A stretch of DNA of 64,000 nucleotides from CAZQVN01 sp964596775 (GTDB lineage: Bacteria; Eisenbacteria; RBG-16-71-46; JABDJR01; JAWXBZ01): positions 1 to 64,000 of the forward strand of contig CAZQVN010000020.1 of NCBI GenBank assembly GCA_964596775.1. The letters are read 5' to 3'. Below the pieces are notes generated by a model. It was not told where the DNA came from. It saw only the letters and a list, made by a program, of their open reading frames with translations, and made no database searches. Below, one piece after another: positions 7,672 to 16,336 of the stretch (positions are counted from its first letter, which is position 1; the number at the start of each line of letters is the position of its first letter). The position numbers and the translations under genes are program-made.

Positions 7672-10600
7672 ATGCGATTCCGCCTACCATCGCGTTCCCT
7701 GGTATTTCTCCTCGCCCTGGCCTGGCCCGGCATTCCGATTTCGGGGATGACCTCCACGGCCGGCGCCCAGGCCTCCAAGCTCCTGTTCCAGTCGGTCTGT
7801 GTTCTCGGCACGGCCCAGGAGTACATCGCGATCTACAATCCGGGCAGCAGTGCCGTGGATCTGTCCAACTATTACATCTCCGACGCGATATTCACCGGAC
7901 AGGTGTACGCCTACATCGTGGATCCGGCCAGCCGCACCTCGGACAAGGCCGGCGGCGGCACATTCTCCGACTTCCATGTGAAGTTCCCGGCCGGAGCGTC
8001 GATCGCCGCTCAGGACACGATCGCGATCGCCATACAGGGGGCGGCCTCGTTCGAGGCGTCCTACGGGCGAAAGCCGGCATTCGAAATCTCCAATTCCGGT
8101 GCGGGTGATCCCGCGGTGCCGAACATGCTCGAGGCGTTTCCGGGATCGGTTCCGGCGGCCGGGAACACGTTCGGCCTGAGCAACGGCTCGGAGAGCGTCA
8201 CCCTCTATTACTGGAACGGCCAGACGGATCTCGTGACCGACATCGATTACGTCGTGTGGGGCACCAGCAGCTCCGTCCTCGTCGACAAGACCGGGTTTTC
8301 CATCGACGGGCCAGACGCCGACACGACGCCGACGACCTACCTGGCGGACACGCCGGGCGGCAGCCAGAAGCCGATCCCCGGCGCGGATGCGAGCAACGGC
8401 CACATCTTCGGCAACGCTTTCCGCCGCGAAAACTTCAGCGAAGGCACGCAGAAGACGACCGGCGGCAACGGCGTCGGCGGCCGCGACGAGACCAGCGAGA
8501 ACATGGACGCCACCTGGAGCAGCACGAACCCGGCCAGCCCGCCGTTCGTGAAGGGAGGCGTGGTCCCGACGGTCCTGACCGCCCGGCCCGGCGGTCCCTA
8601 CACGGGCGTCGTCGGCACCGCGATCTCCTTCAGCGGCGCCGGCTCCACGCCGGCCACCGGCGGAACGATTTCGAACTATGCCTGGACGTTCGGCGACGGC
8701 GGCAGCGCGACCGGAGTTTCGGCCACGCACACCTACGCTTCGGCCGGCACGTTCACGGTCACCCTGACGGTCACGGGGTCCGGCGGCGGAACGGCTTCCG
8801 CCACGACAACGGCCACGGTCACGGCCGGCGGCGGCGGCGGCTCGGGCGACGCGAGCAAGCTGCTGCTCCAGTCCGTCTGCGTCCTGGGCACGGCCCAGGA
8901 GTACATCGCCGTCTACAATCCCGGGAATGCCGCGGTCGACCTCTCCAACTACTACATCACCGACGCGATCTTCACCGGCCAGGTGTACGCGTACATCGTG
9001 GACCCGGCCAGCCGCACCTCGGACAAGGCCGGCGGCGGCACGTTCTCCGACTTCCACGTGAAGTTCCCGGCCGGGGCCTCCATCGCCGCGCGGGACACGA
9101 TCGCGATAGCCATCCAGGGGGCCTCGTCGTTCGAATCCTCCTACGGCCGGAAGCCGGCCTTCGAAATCTCGAACTCCGGTGCGGGTGATCCAGCGGTTCC
9201 GAACATGCTCGAGGCGTTTCCGGGATCGGTTCCGGCGGCCGGCAACACGTTCGGCCTGAGCAACGGGTCCGAAAGCGTCGTCCTCTATTACTGGAACGGC
9301 CAGACGGACCTGGTGACGGACATCGACTACGTGGTCTGGGGATCGAGCAGTTCGGTCCTCGTGGACAAGACCGGCATTTCGCTCGACGGCCCGGACGCGG
9401 ACACGACCCCCACGCCCTACAAGGCCGACACGCCGGGCGGCAGCCAGAAGCCGATTCCGGCGGTGGACGCCAGCAACGGTCACATCTTCGGCAACGCGTT
9501 CCGCCGCGAGGACTTCAATGAAGGCACCCAGAAGACGACCGGCGGGAACGGCGTCGGCGGCCGCGACGAGACCAGCGAGAACATGGACGTCACCTGGAGC
9601 AATACGAACCCGGCCAGCCCGCCGTTCGTGAAGGGAGGGGTGGTCCCGGCCGTCCTGACCGCCCGTCCGGGCGGTCCGTACTCCGGCACCGTGGGCACGG
9701 CCATCAGCTTCTCCGGTTCCGGCTCGACGCCGGCATCCGGCGGCACGATCACGAACTACGCCTGGACGTTCGGTGACGGGGGGACGGGGAGCGGCGTGTC
9801 CGTCACCCACACCTACGCTTCGGCCGGCACGTTCACGGTCACGCTCACGGTCACCGGCAGCGGCGGCGGCACGCACTCCGCGTCCACCACGGCCACGGTC
9901 ACGACCGGCGGCGGCGGCGGAACGGGCGACGCGAGCAAGCTCCTCCTCCAGGCCGTCTGCGTGCTCGGGACCGCCCAGGAATACATCGCCATCTACAATC
10001 CGGGTTCGGCGAGCGTGGACCTCTCGAACTACTACCTCACCGACGCGATCTTTACCGGCCAGGTCTACGCGTACATCGTGGATCCGGCGAGCCGCACGTC
10101 CGAAAAGGCGGGCGGAGGCACCTTCTCGGACTTCCACGTGAAGTTCCCGGCCGGCGCCTCGATCGCCGCCCGGGACACGATCGCCATCGCGGTCCAGGGC
10201 GCCTCGTCGTTCGAGTCCTCGTACGGCCGGAAGCCGGCGTTCGAGATCACGAACACGGGTGAAGGGGATCCGATGGTCCCGAACATGCTCGAAGCCTTCC
10301 CGGGCTCGGTTCCCGCGGCCGGGAACACGTTCGGCCTGAGCAACGGCTCGGAGAGCGTGGTTCTCTACTACTGGAACGGCTCCACGGACCTGGTGACCGA
10401 CGTGGACTACGTGGTCTGGGGCACCAGCAGTTCGGTCCGTGTCGACAAGACCGGGCTGTCGCTGGACGGTCCGGACGCCGACTCGACGCCCACCCCCTAC
10501 AAGGCCGATACGCCGGGGGGGAGCCAGGTTCCGATCCCCGCGGTGGACGCGAGCAACGGTCACATCTTCGGCAATGCGTTCCGTCGCGAGGACTTCAATG

Positions 10601-11310
10601 AAGGCACCCAGAAGACGACCGGCGGCAACGGCGTCGGCGGGCGCGACGAGACGAGCGAGAACCTGGCCACGACCTGGAGCAGCGACAAGCCGGCCAGCCC
10701 GCCGTTCGTCAAGGGCGATGCGCCCCCGCCCCCGGGCCAGCTCACCGCGGTGACCGGCGGCCCGTACGTGGGCTTCGCCGGCACGGCGATCACGTTCAAC
10801 GGATCGCGGAGCACGCCGGCCACCGGCGGCACCATCACGTCGTACGCGTGGAACTTCGGCGACGGCACGACCGGAACGGGAGCCACGACGACGCATACCT
10901 ACGCGAACCCCGGCTCCTATTCGGTCAGCCTGACCGTGACCGGATCCGGAGGCGGAACGCACACCGCGACGACGACGGCGAGCATCACCCTGCCGTCCGA
11001 GGGTGCGCTCCAGATCGTGGCGCGGACGTTCATGCCGACTCTCAGTGAGACGTTTCCGATCACGGTGGACGTGGCGCTCGGCAGTGACATCACGCTCCGG
11101 ATCTTCGACCTGCACGGCCGGGAAGTGAAGACCGTGTTCGACGGCGCTTCCTCCGGCAAGAAGACGTACACCTGGGACGGTCGCGATCCGCAGCTCATGC
11201 TGGCGGACGCGGGCACCTACATCTGTCATCTCGAAGTCCGCTCCCTGGCGGGCGGCGTGAAAAACTACCAGGCCCCGATCGTGGTGGCCCGCAAACTGGC
11301 GAGGGACTGA
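7672..11310 (+). CDS. giant secreted protein with three LTD+PKD units and FlgD-like C-terminus
   Basis: This is a 1212-residue exported surface protein. Residues 1-34 are a signal peptide ([20 protein letters not shown]...AGAQ). Three consecutive units follow, each an LTD-like domain ([21 protein letters not shown]) plus a PKD/Ig domain ([16 protein letters not shown]), at about residues 36-395, 396-755 and 756-1108. They are joined by Gly-rich linkers ([13 protein letters not shown]). The C-terminal module (about 1115-1212) reads [24 protein letters not shown]...GTYICHLEV, a FlgD-like/Por-type tail. PKD domains are typical of cell-surface or secreted proteins, and LTD domains are often linked to nucleases or surface display; no enzyme domain is present here. 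It is followed closely by PorV-like and barrel genes and probably forms one transcription unit with them. Confidence 0.85.
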   Translation: MRFRLPSRSLVFLLALAWPGIPISGMTSTAGAQASKLLFQSVCVLGTAQEYIAIYNPGSSAVDLSNYYISDAIFTGQVYAYIVDPASRTSDKAGGGTFSDFHVKFPAGASIAAQDTIAIAIQGAASFEASYGRKPAFEISNSGAGDPAVPNMLEAFPGSVPAAGNTFGLSNGSESVTLYYWNGQTDLVTDIDYVVWGTSSSVLVDKTGFSIDGPDADTTPTTYLADTPGGSQKPIPGADASNGHIFGNAFRRENFSEGTQKTTGGNGVGGRDETSENMDATWSSTNPASPPFVKGGVVPTVLTARPGGPYTGVVGTAISFSGAGSTPATGGTISNYAWTFGDGGSATGVSATHTYASAGTFTVTLTVTGSGGGTASATTTATVTAGGGGGSGDASKLLLQSVCVLGTAQEYIAVYNPGNAAVDLSNYYITDAIFTGQVYAYIVDPASRTSDKAGGGTFSDFHVKFPAGASIAARDTIAIAIQGASSFESSYGRKPAFEISNSGAGDPAVPNMLEAFPGSVPAAGNTFGLSNGSESVVLYYWNGQTDLVTDIDYVVWGSSSSVLVDKTGISLDGPDADTTPTPYKADTPGGSQKPIPAVDASNGHIFGNAFRREDFNEGTQKTTGGNGVGGRDETSENMDVTWSNTNPASPPFVKGGVVPAVLTARPGGPYSGTVGTAISFSGSGSTPASGGTITNYAWTFGDGGTGSGVSVTHTYASAGTFTVTLTVTGSGGGTHSASTTATVTTGGGGGTGDASKLLLQAVCVLGTAQEYIAIYNPGSASVDLSNYYLTDAIFTGQVYAYIVDPASRTSEKAGGGTFSDFHVKFPAGASIAARDTIAIAVQGASSFESSYGRKPAFEITNTGEGDPMVPNMLEAFPGSVPAAGNTFGLSNGSESVVLYYWNGSTDLVTDVDYVVWGTSSSVRVDKTGLSLDGPDADSTPTPYKADTPGGSQVPIPAVDASNGHIFGNAFRREDFNEGTQKTTGGNGVGGRDETSENLATTWSSDKPASPPFVKGDAPPPPGQLTAVTGGPYVGFAGTAITFNGSRSTPATGGTITSYAWNFGDGTTGTGATTTHTYANPGSYSVSLTVTGSGGGTHTATTTASITLPSEGALQIVARTFMPTLSETFPITVDVALGSDITLRIFDLHGREVKTVFDGASSGKKTYTWDGRDPQLMLADAGTYICHLEVRSLAGGVKNYQAPIVVARKLARD
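7777..8856 (+). repeat. LTD-PKD repeat unit 1 (1080 bp)
   Basis: This is the first of three in-frame tandem units with a period of exactly 1080 bp (360 codons). The AAG codon opening [16 protein letters not shown] at 7777 recurs at 8857 and 9937 with no net insertion or deletion between copies 1 and 2. Long stretches are nearly identical at DNA level. Confidence 0.95.
8857..9936 (+). repeat. LTD-PKD repeat unit 2 (1080 bp)
   Basis: This is the second tandem unit, same length and frame as unit 1. Most differences are synonymous third-position changes, so the copies have diverged under protein-level selection or been partly homogenised. Confidence 0.95.
9937..10995 (+). repeat. LTD-PKD repeat unit 3
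   Basis: This is the third unit. The LTD part matches the others position by position. The linker before its PKD domain is changed to a Pro-rich sequence (DAPPPPGQL, two residues longer), and the PKD domain is the most divergent. The downstream boundary is approximate because it merges into the C-terminal FlgD-like module. Confidence 0.9.
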
Positions 11311-11371
11311 CGTCATGCGGAAAAATAGCGACAACCGCGGCGGCGGCCTCGAGCAGAACAGTGGAGGATGC

Positions 11372-12292
11372 GTGAAGAAGCGGATCGGAACGGCGGGGAA
11401 GATCGCCGGGTGGGCGTGCCTGATGGCACTCGCCGTCACCGGCACGGCCCGGGCGGCCTTCGAACCTCTCGAGGTGGATCCCCGGGCCCGGGCCATGGGC
11501 GGGGCGTATACCGCGATGGGCGGCGGGCATCTTGCCCTGTTTCACAACCCGGCCGGCCTGGAAACGACGACGGAGCTGAACCTGGGCGTGAGCTATGTCC
11601 AGCCCTACAGCACGAGCTTTCTCAAGATGACGGCGGCCGGCGTGGCCGGGCGGCTCCCCGGCAAGTGGGGCAGCCTCGGCGTCGGGTTCCGGCATCTCGG
11701 AACCGACTACCAGGACGTCTCCCTGGAGACGGAAAACACGTTCAGCCTCGGGCACGCGTTTCAACTGTATGAAGACATCTCGAGCACCCTGGCCATCGGG
11801 TACAACGTGAACGTGTTCTCGCTGGAGTACGGGCCTTCGGTCACCGGCCTCGATCCGGGATCGGCCACGTCGTTCGGCGTGGATTTCGGCGCGCGGGTCA
11901 CGATGCGGAACCGGACGGCCGTGGGGTTCATGGTCCAGAACATCAACAACCCGACGATCGGCGACGTGGACGTGGAAGAGCTTCCGCGCCGGGTGACCGG
12001 CGGCGTGGCGTACTTTCCCTATGCCGGCGTGGTGACCACGCTGGACATGGACGCGATGCTCGGCGAAAAGACGCGGTTCCGCGGCGGGTCGCAGTTCGAC
12101 CTGACGGATTACGGCCGCCTTCGTTTCGGCATCGCCACCGACCCGAACATCTTCTCGGCCGGTATCGGCGTTCACTACAAGGGTGTTTCCTTCGACTACG
12201 GATTCTCCTCGGGGCCGGGCCCTCTGGACGAGTCCCACCAGATCGGTGTGTCCCTGATCCCGTCCCGGCTCACAACCGGGGAAGGAGACTAG
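11372..12292 (+). CDS. PorV/UPF0164-like outer-membrane beta-barrel protein
   Basis: This is a 306-residue outer-membrane protein. A signal peptide (KKRIGTAGKIAGWACLMALAVTGTARA) precedes the family hallmark DPRARAMGGAYTAMGGGHLALFHNPAGL, shared by PorV/PorQ and UPF0164 proteins. Alternating amphipathic strands of a FadL-like barrel make up the rest (LGVGFRHLGTDY, TLAIGYNVNVFSLEYG, GVHYKGVSFDYGFSSG). The GTG at 11372 is preferred over the ATG at 11315 because GGAGG precedes it and the signal peptide then begins at the N-terminus. In Bacteroidetes PorV accepts type IX cargo at the outer membrane. Its position right after a gene with a Por-type C-terminal module fits a similar pairing, but that is inference. 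No other T9SS component is in the window. Confidence 0.82.
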   Translation: MKKRIGTAGKIAGWACLMALAVTGTARAAFEPLEVDPRARAMGGAYTAMGGGHLALFHNPAGLETTTELNLGVSYVQPYSTSFLKMTAAGVAGRLPGKWGSLGVGFRHLGTDYQDVSLETENTFSLGHAFQLYEDISSTLAIGYNVNVFSLEYGPSVTGLDPGSATSFGVDFGARVTMRNRTAVGFMVQNINNPTIGDVDVEELPRRVTGGVAYFPYAGVVTTLDMDAMLGEKTRFRGGSQFDLTDYGRLRFGIATDPNIFSAGIGVHYKGVSFDYGFSSGPGPLDESHQIGVSLIPSRLTTGEGD

Positions 12293-12296
12293 TGCC

Positions 12297-14960
12297 GTGA
12301 CCCGGAACCACGCGATCACAGGGACGGGTCGGGCGCCGTCCGCGCTCCGCTGCCTTGCCGCCATGGTCCTGGCCGTTTGTGCCCTCGCGGGCACGCCGGA
12401 CAGGATCCGCGCGCAGGGCACGGCCGCGGAAACCCCGTACTCCAGTTCCAGCCAGCTCGACCTGAACCGGGCTTCGCTCGAGGAGATCAGCCGGCTTCCG
12501 ATATCCGCCGGACTGTCCCGGGCGATCTTCGAGTTTCGCGAGTACAGGAAGCTCTTCGACAGCATCTACGACCTGATGGACGTGCCCGGCATGACGCCGG
12601 AGGCGTTCGCCTCGATCCGGAACCTCGTCAAGGTGGCTCCGAAGTTCGAGGTTCTCACCGACGCGCGGGAAGACGAGCGCCTGGAGAACCTCGCCTACCT
12701 GGCCCAGCGCTTCCTGTCCGAGGAAGGATCGAGCGAAGGGCTGGTCGACGAGTACATCGACCTGCTCAAGACCCCGCGGAACGTCAACAACATGGACTAC
12801 TTCGGCCTGACGACGATCCAGAACGTGTCGCCGCTGGACGCCGTGGCCATTCTCAAGGCCCGCCGCGAGAAGCCGTTCGAGACGACGCAGGAACTGCGGC
12901 GGACGGACGGGCTCTCGTACTACGGCTACCGGAATCTCCGCGACTTCATCAAGTTCGAGGACGAGCCCGGAAAGGAGCTCAAGGTGTCGGGCGAGTACCA
13001 GGTCCGGGTGTACAACACGCCGTACCAGCTCGACGACGAGGACATCCTCTACGACCAGCTCGGCGGCCGTCCCGGGTCGATCGGGCCGGTGGCGCGCAAT
13101 CCGGGGGAGGTTCTCGATCTCCGCAAGAACAGCCTCTGGGGGCGCCTGAACGTGGACCAGGCCCGCCCGTACACGACGAACAAGCTCCGGCTGCGCATCG
13201 GTCCCGACATCAAGACGGGACTCATCACCCACCGGAATCTCGGCGAGAAGGACCTGGACGAGACGCTGAAGTGGTACGCGGGCATCGACGGCCAGGAGGC
13301 CGGAAAGCTCAAGATCCACCACGCGTACGTCGGAAACTACCGCCTGGCGTTCGGCCAGGGGCTGGTGATGGACAACACCGACTTCTTCCAGTCCCGGCGC
13401 ACCGGTTACGGATTCAGCGTCCGTCCGGTCGGGCTCCGCGGCGACCTCTCGCGCACCGACGAGTACGCGCTGAAGGGGGGCGCCATCGAGGCCTCCTACG
13501 GTCCGGTCCGCGCCACCGGCTTCTACTCCAACGACGACAAGGACGCGATCCTCAATCCGGACGGGTCGTTCAACCGCTACATCACGATGCTGCCCCGCGT
13601 GGACAACGAAACCCTGACCGAGATCCGGCGGTTCGTGTCGCCGGCCGACAGCACGGCGTTCCTGCCGATGCGCGACGTGATGAACGAGAAGGTGCTCGGC
13701 GCGAACCTCAAGTACGAGTTCACTCCGGGGATCTACGTCGGCCTGACGGCCATGGAGCTCAAGTACAAGAACAACGCGTTCGCCGATTCCGCCGCCCAGT
13801 TCTTCAACCCCCGTCCGGCCACGCTGGTCATCGAGCCTAACCGGATCGAGGGGCGCGATTCGGACTTCGGCGCGGCCTACGATAACCGCAAGCTCGGAAC
13901 ATTCCGGGACATCGTGGGCGCCGAGACGGGGATCGTGTTCAGGAACCTGCACCTGCAGGGGGAATACGGAAAGCTGGCCACGTCGGCCCGCGAAAGCTTC
14001 ACCGCGCGGGCGCTGCACAACGGCCCCGAGGCCTGGATCGGCTCGGCGTATCTCCAGTACGAAAACTTCAACTTCCTGGCTCTCTACCGCGACTACGACC
14101 TGGGTTACGACAATCCGTACAACCGGGCGTTCGCGGAGCGGACCCGTTACGACCAGACGCTGGCCAGCGACGAGTTCCGTTTGTACAACCCGCTCTACTC
14201 GTTCCTCTCGGAAAACGAGTCGCAGTCGGCGGCGGAACGCGGGTTCTACTTCACGACCCGCTACCAGGTGAACCGGCACTTCACGATCAACTACCTGGAG
14301 TACGACAACTACTACCGGAAGACGGACAACACGGATCAGCAGCGGATGACGCTGTCCGTGGAGTACCGGCCGATCTTCCCGGTCCGCATCCGGGTCCGCC
14401 AGCGTTATTCGGACCGTGACGGAAAGGGGCGGGACGACGTCCGCGACTTCAAGGGGTGGGACAGCCGGTTCGAGGGGCGGTTCTACCTGTCGGACTTCGA
14501 CCGGCTCGATTTCCTCTATTCCACGACGACCGTGATCTTCGGCCCGCGGCCGCGCCTGTCCGGATCGGCGGACGGAAATCCTCCGCCCACCGGCCAGCTG
14601 GTGACGGAGCTCGGCGTGCGGTCCATTCCCGCCCAGGCGTTCGAGGCGCGGTTCACGCACAACTGGAGCCCCGGGCTGTCGACGACGCTGTCGAGCGAGA
14701 TCTACGACGGCTTCCTCTACAACTTCGAGGACAACGAGTTCATCGCCGTCGACGGACGCGGCTTCCGGAACTGGTTCATGGTCCGCAGTCGCCTGTCCAG
14801 CGACCTGTCCTGGCGTCTCAAGTACACGGTGGATTTCCAGGATCCGGTGACGTACATCGACATCCGCAACTTCGGCGTCGTGCAGGCGCCGACGCCGGAC
14901 GGCCGGAACGGCAAGGACACGGCCAACTCGTTCCGCTTCCAGCTCGACTACTCGTTCTGA
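12297..14960 (+). CDS. helix-hairpin-helix domain protein with C-terminal outer-membrane barrel
   Basis: This is an 887-residue exported protein. After a signal peptide (ALRCLAAMVLAVCALAG) come two ComEA-type helix-hairpin-helix regions. One is LDLNRASLEEISRLPISAGLSRAI with a following PGMTPEAFASIRNLV (about residues 50-115). The other is VSPLDAVAILKARREKPFETTQEL (about 178-201). From about residue 220 to the end it is built of alternating aromatic strands and finishes in FRFQLDYSF, a C-terminal Phe typical of outer-membrane barrels. HHH motifs usually bind DNA non-specifically, so a surface DNA-binding barrel is possible; related HHH/barrel proteins occur in Bacteroidetes without a proven function. 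The GTG start has GGAGA upstream and lies 4 bp after the PorV-like gene. Confidence 0.75.
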   Translation: MTRNHAITGTGRAPSALRCLAAMVLAVCALAGTPDRIRAQGTAAETPYSSSSQLDLNRASLEEISRLPISAGLSRAIFEFREYRKLFDSIYDLMDVPGMTPEAFASIRNLVKVAPKFEVLTDAREDERLENLAYLAQRFLSEEGSSEGLVDEYIDLLKTPRNVNNMDYFGLTTIQNVSPLDAVAILKARREKPFETTQELRRTDGLSYYGYRNLRDFIKFEDEPGKELKVSGEYQVRVYNTPYQLDDEDILYDQLGGRPGSIGPVARNPGEVLDLRKNSLWGRLNVDQARPYTTNKLRLRIGPDIKTGLITHRNLGEKDLDETLKWYAGIDGQEAGKLKIHHAYVGNYRLAFGQGLVMDNTDFFQSRRTGYGFSVRPVGLRGDLSRTDEYALKGGAIEASYGPVRATGFYSNDDKDAILNPDGSFNRYITMLPRVDNETLTEIRRFVSPADSTAFLPMRDVMNEKVLGANLKYEFTPGIYVGLTAMELKYKNNAFADSAAQFFNPRPATLVIEPNRIEGRDSDFGAAYDNRKLGTFRDIVGAETGIVFRNLHLQGEYGKLATSARESFTARALHNGPEAWIGSAYLQYENFNFLALYRDYDLGYDNPYNRAFAERTRYDQTLASDEFRLYNPLYSFLSENESQSAAERGFYFTTRYQVNRHFTINYLEYDNYYRKTDNTDQQRMTLSVEYRPIFPVRIRVRQRYSDRDGKGRDDVRDFKGWDSRFEGRFYLSDFDRLDFLYSTTTVIFGPRPRLSGSADGNPPPTGQLVTELGVRSIPAQAFEARFTHNWSPGLSTTLSSEIYDGFLYNFEDNEFIAVDGRGFRNWFMVRSRLSSDLSWRLKYTVDFQDPVTYIDIRNFGVVQAPTPDGRNGKDTANSFRFQLDYSF

Positions 14961-15012
14961 GGTCATGATGTCCGAGACTTCACATTTCCATTCATATCGG
15001 GAGGAAAACCCC

Positions 15013-16311
15013 ATGACATATCGACGCAGATCGGGAGCGGCGCTGGCGGCGCTCCTGTACGGCATCGCCGCGCTGGCCGGCGACGCGAAGGCCTACACCT
15101 ATCTCGAATCCGCCTACGGAACGCCGATGATCGGACTCTCCGCGCGGGCGATCGCCATGGGCGGGGCGGTCACCGCCATGTCCGACGGATCGTTCTCGCT
15201 CGTGTCCAACCCGGCCATGCTTTCCGGCGAGGCCGACCGGTTGGCCGACCTGACGCTGCGCGGCATCCGCTACGACGAAACGCGCTTCGTGCCGCTGTTC
15301 GACACGTTCGATTCGTTCGTCAAGGAAACCGCGATCGCCGAGAACCCCGAAACGTACACGGGCATCAACGGCGGCATCGTCTGGCGTCCGGAAAAGGGGC
15401 CGAAGGGGCTGGCGGTGGCCGGCGGCATCTTCGAGCGCTACAACCTGCAGTACGACTTCGTGGACGAGCGGCGTTTCGCCGACGGCCGCGACACGGCGCG
15501 CCGCGACCTCGTCCGGGCCACGCAGTACATCACCTCCGAGCGGGCCATCTACTCGATGTCGGGCGGATTGAGCTACCAGGAGCGGGTGCTGTCGATCGGG
15601 GCGTCGCTGCACTACCTGTTCGGCGACCTTACGCTGGCCAACACCACGGTTCCCGGGCCGGTGGCCCAGGGGGCGGCGGATGCCGCTTCGCGCACCGAGC
15701 TCGTGCGCGAGCTGTCGGGCATCGGCGCCACGTTCGGCGCTTCGGCACGCATTTCCAACCGGGTGACGGTGGGCGCGTCCTACGACCTGCCGGTCAAGTT
15801 CGACGTGGACTACCGGATGACGACGACGAACACCACGGTGACCACGGCGACCGGATCGGAAAAGATGGACTACCCCGGCCGCCTGGCGGTCGGCGTGTCC
15901 TACCAGCCACGGAACATCCTCAAGACCACGTTCACGATGGACGTGGCCCGGACGTTCTGGGAGGACCTCGAGGATCCGATCCTCGACGCCCATCCGATGG
16001 TGACGATCCCAACGCTCCGCAACACCTACGAGTACCGCTTCGGTCTCGAGCACGTGTTCTACAACGGGCTCCCGGCCCGGATCGGCTTCTTCTACCGCGA
16101 GGCCTACGCGGTCGACGAGGTGGACGACGCGGGGATCTCCTTCGGCACCGGCTACCGGTTCAGCAATTTCGACTTCGGCATTTCCGCCGACGTGTCCAAG
16201 CGGAACTCGAGCCAGGCCGCGATCACCGCCCGGGCGGCCAACGATCCGAAGACGGACCGCGTCCAGGACAGCATGCTGCGCGGGGTCGTCGATGTGCGCT
16301 ATCATTTCTGA
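15013..16311 (+). CDS. UPF0164/FadL-like outer-membrane beta-barrel protein
   Basis: This is a 432-residue exported barrel. The signal peptide (MTYRRRSGAALAALLYGIAALAGDAKA) is followed by GLSARAIAMGGAVTAMSDGSFSLVSNPAML, the same 'aRamGGA...NPA' opening as the PorV-like protein at 11372, showing they are paralogues. Many amphipathic strands follow, and the last residues are VDVRYHF with a terminal Phe. The ATG at 15013 has GGGAGGAAAA in front; an upstream in-frame ATG at 14965 would add 16 residues before the signal peptide. Possible roles are export of a hydrophobic substrate or service as a surface-protein acceptor. The 5'-nucleotidase gene follows after 25 bp. Confidence 0.8.
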   Translation: MTYRRRSGAALAALLYGIAALAGDAKAYTYLESAYGTPMIGLSARAIAMGGAVTAMSDGSFSLVSNPAMLSGEADRLADLTLRGIRYDETRFVPLFDTFDSFVKETAIAENPETYTGINGGIVWRPEKGPKGLAVAGGIFERYNLQYDFVDERRFADGRDTARRDLVRATQYITSERAIYSMSGGLSYQERVLSIGASLHYLFGDLTLANTTVPGPVAQGAADAASRTELVRELSGIGATFGASARISNRVTVGASYDLPVKFDVDYRMTTTNTTVTTATGSEKMDYPGRLAVGVSYQPRNILKTTFTMDVARTFWEDLEDPILDAHPMVTIPTLRNTYEYRFGLEHVFYNGLPARIGFFYREAYAVDEVDDAGISFGTGYRFSNFDFGISADVSKRNSSQAAITARAANDPKTDRVQDSMLRGVVDVRYHF

Positions 16312-16336
16312 GAATCTCTTCACAAGGAGTCGGACA

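Noticed and set aside
7777..10995. The triplication as an assembly duplication error
   Set aside because: The three units differ by many dispersed, mostly synonymous substitutions, and the third has a distinct linker, so they are real separate copies, although the total count could still be under-estimated.
7684..11496. A 1270-residue open frame on the minus strand opposite the LTD-PKD repeat gene
   Set aside because: It is a GC-driven mirror of the repeated plus-strand gene: Arg/Gly/Ala-rich, no signal peptide or domain, and periodic only because the plus-strand DNA is repeated.
12270..15065. A 931-residue open frame on the minus strand opposite the HHH-barrel gene
   Set aside because: The composition (Val/Arg/Glu/Asp-rich) is that of an antisense shadow of a high-GC gene. 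The plus-strand frame has a signal peptide, HHH motifs and a barrel C-terminus.
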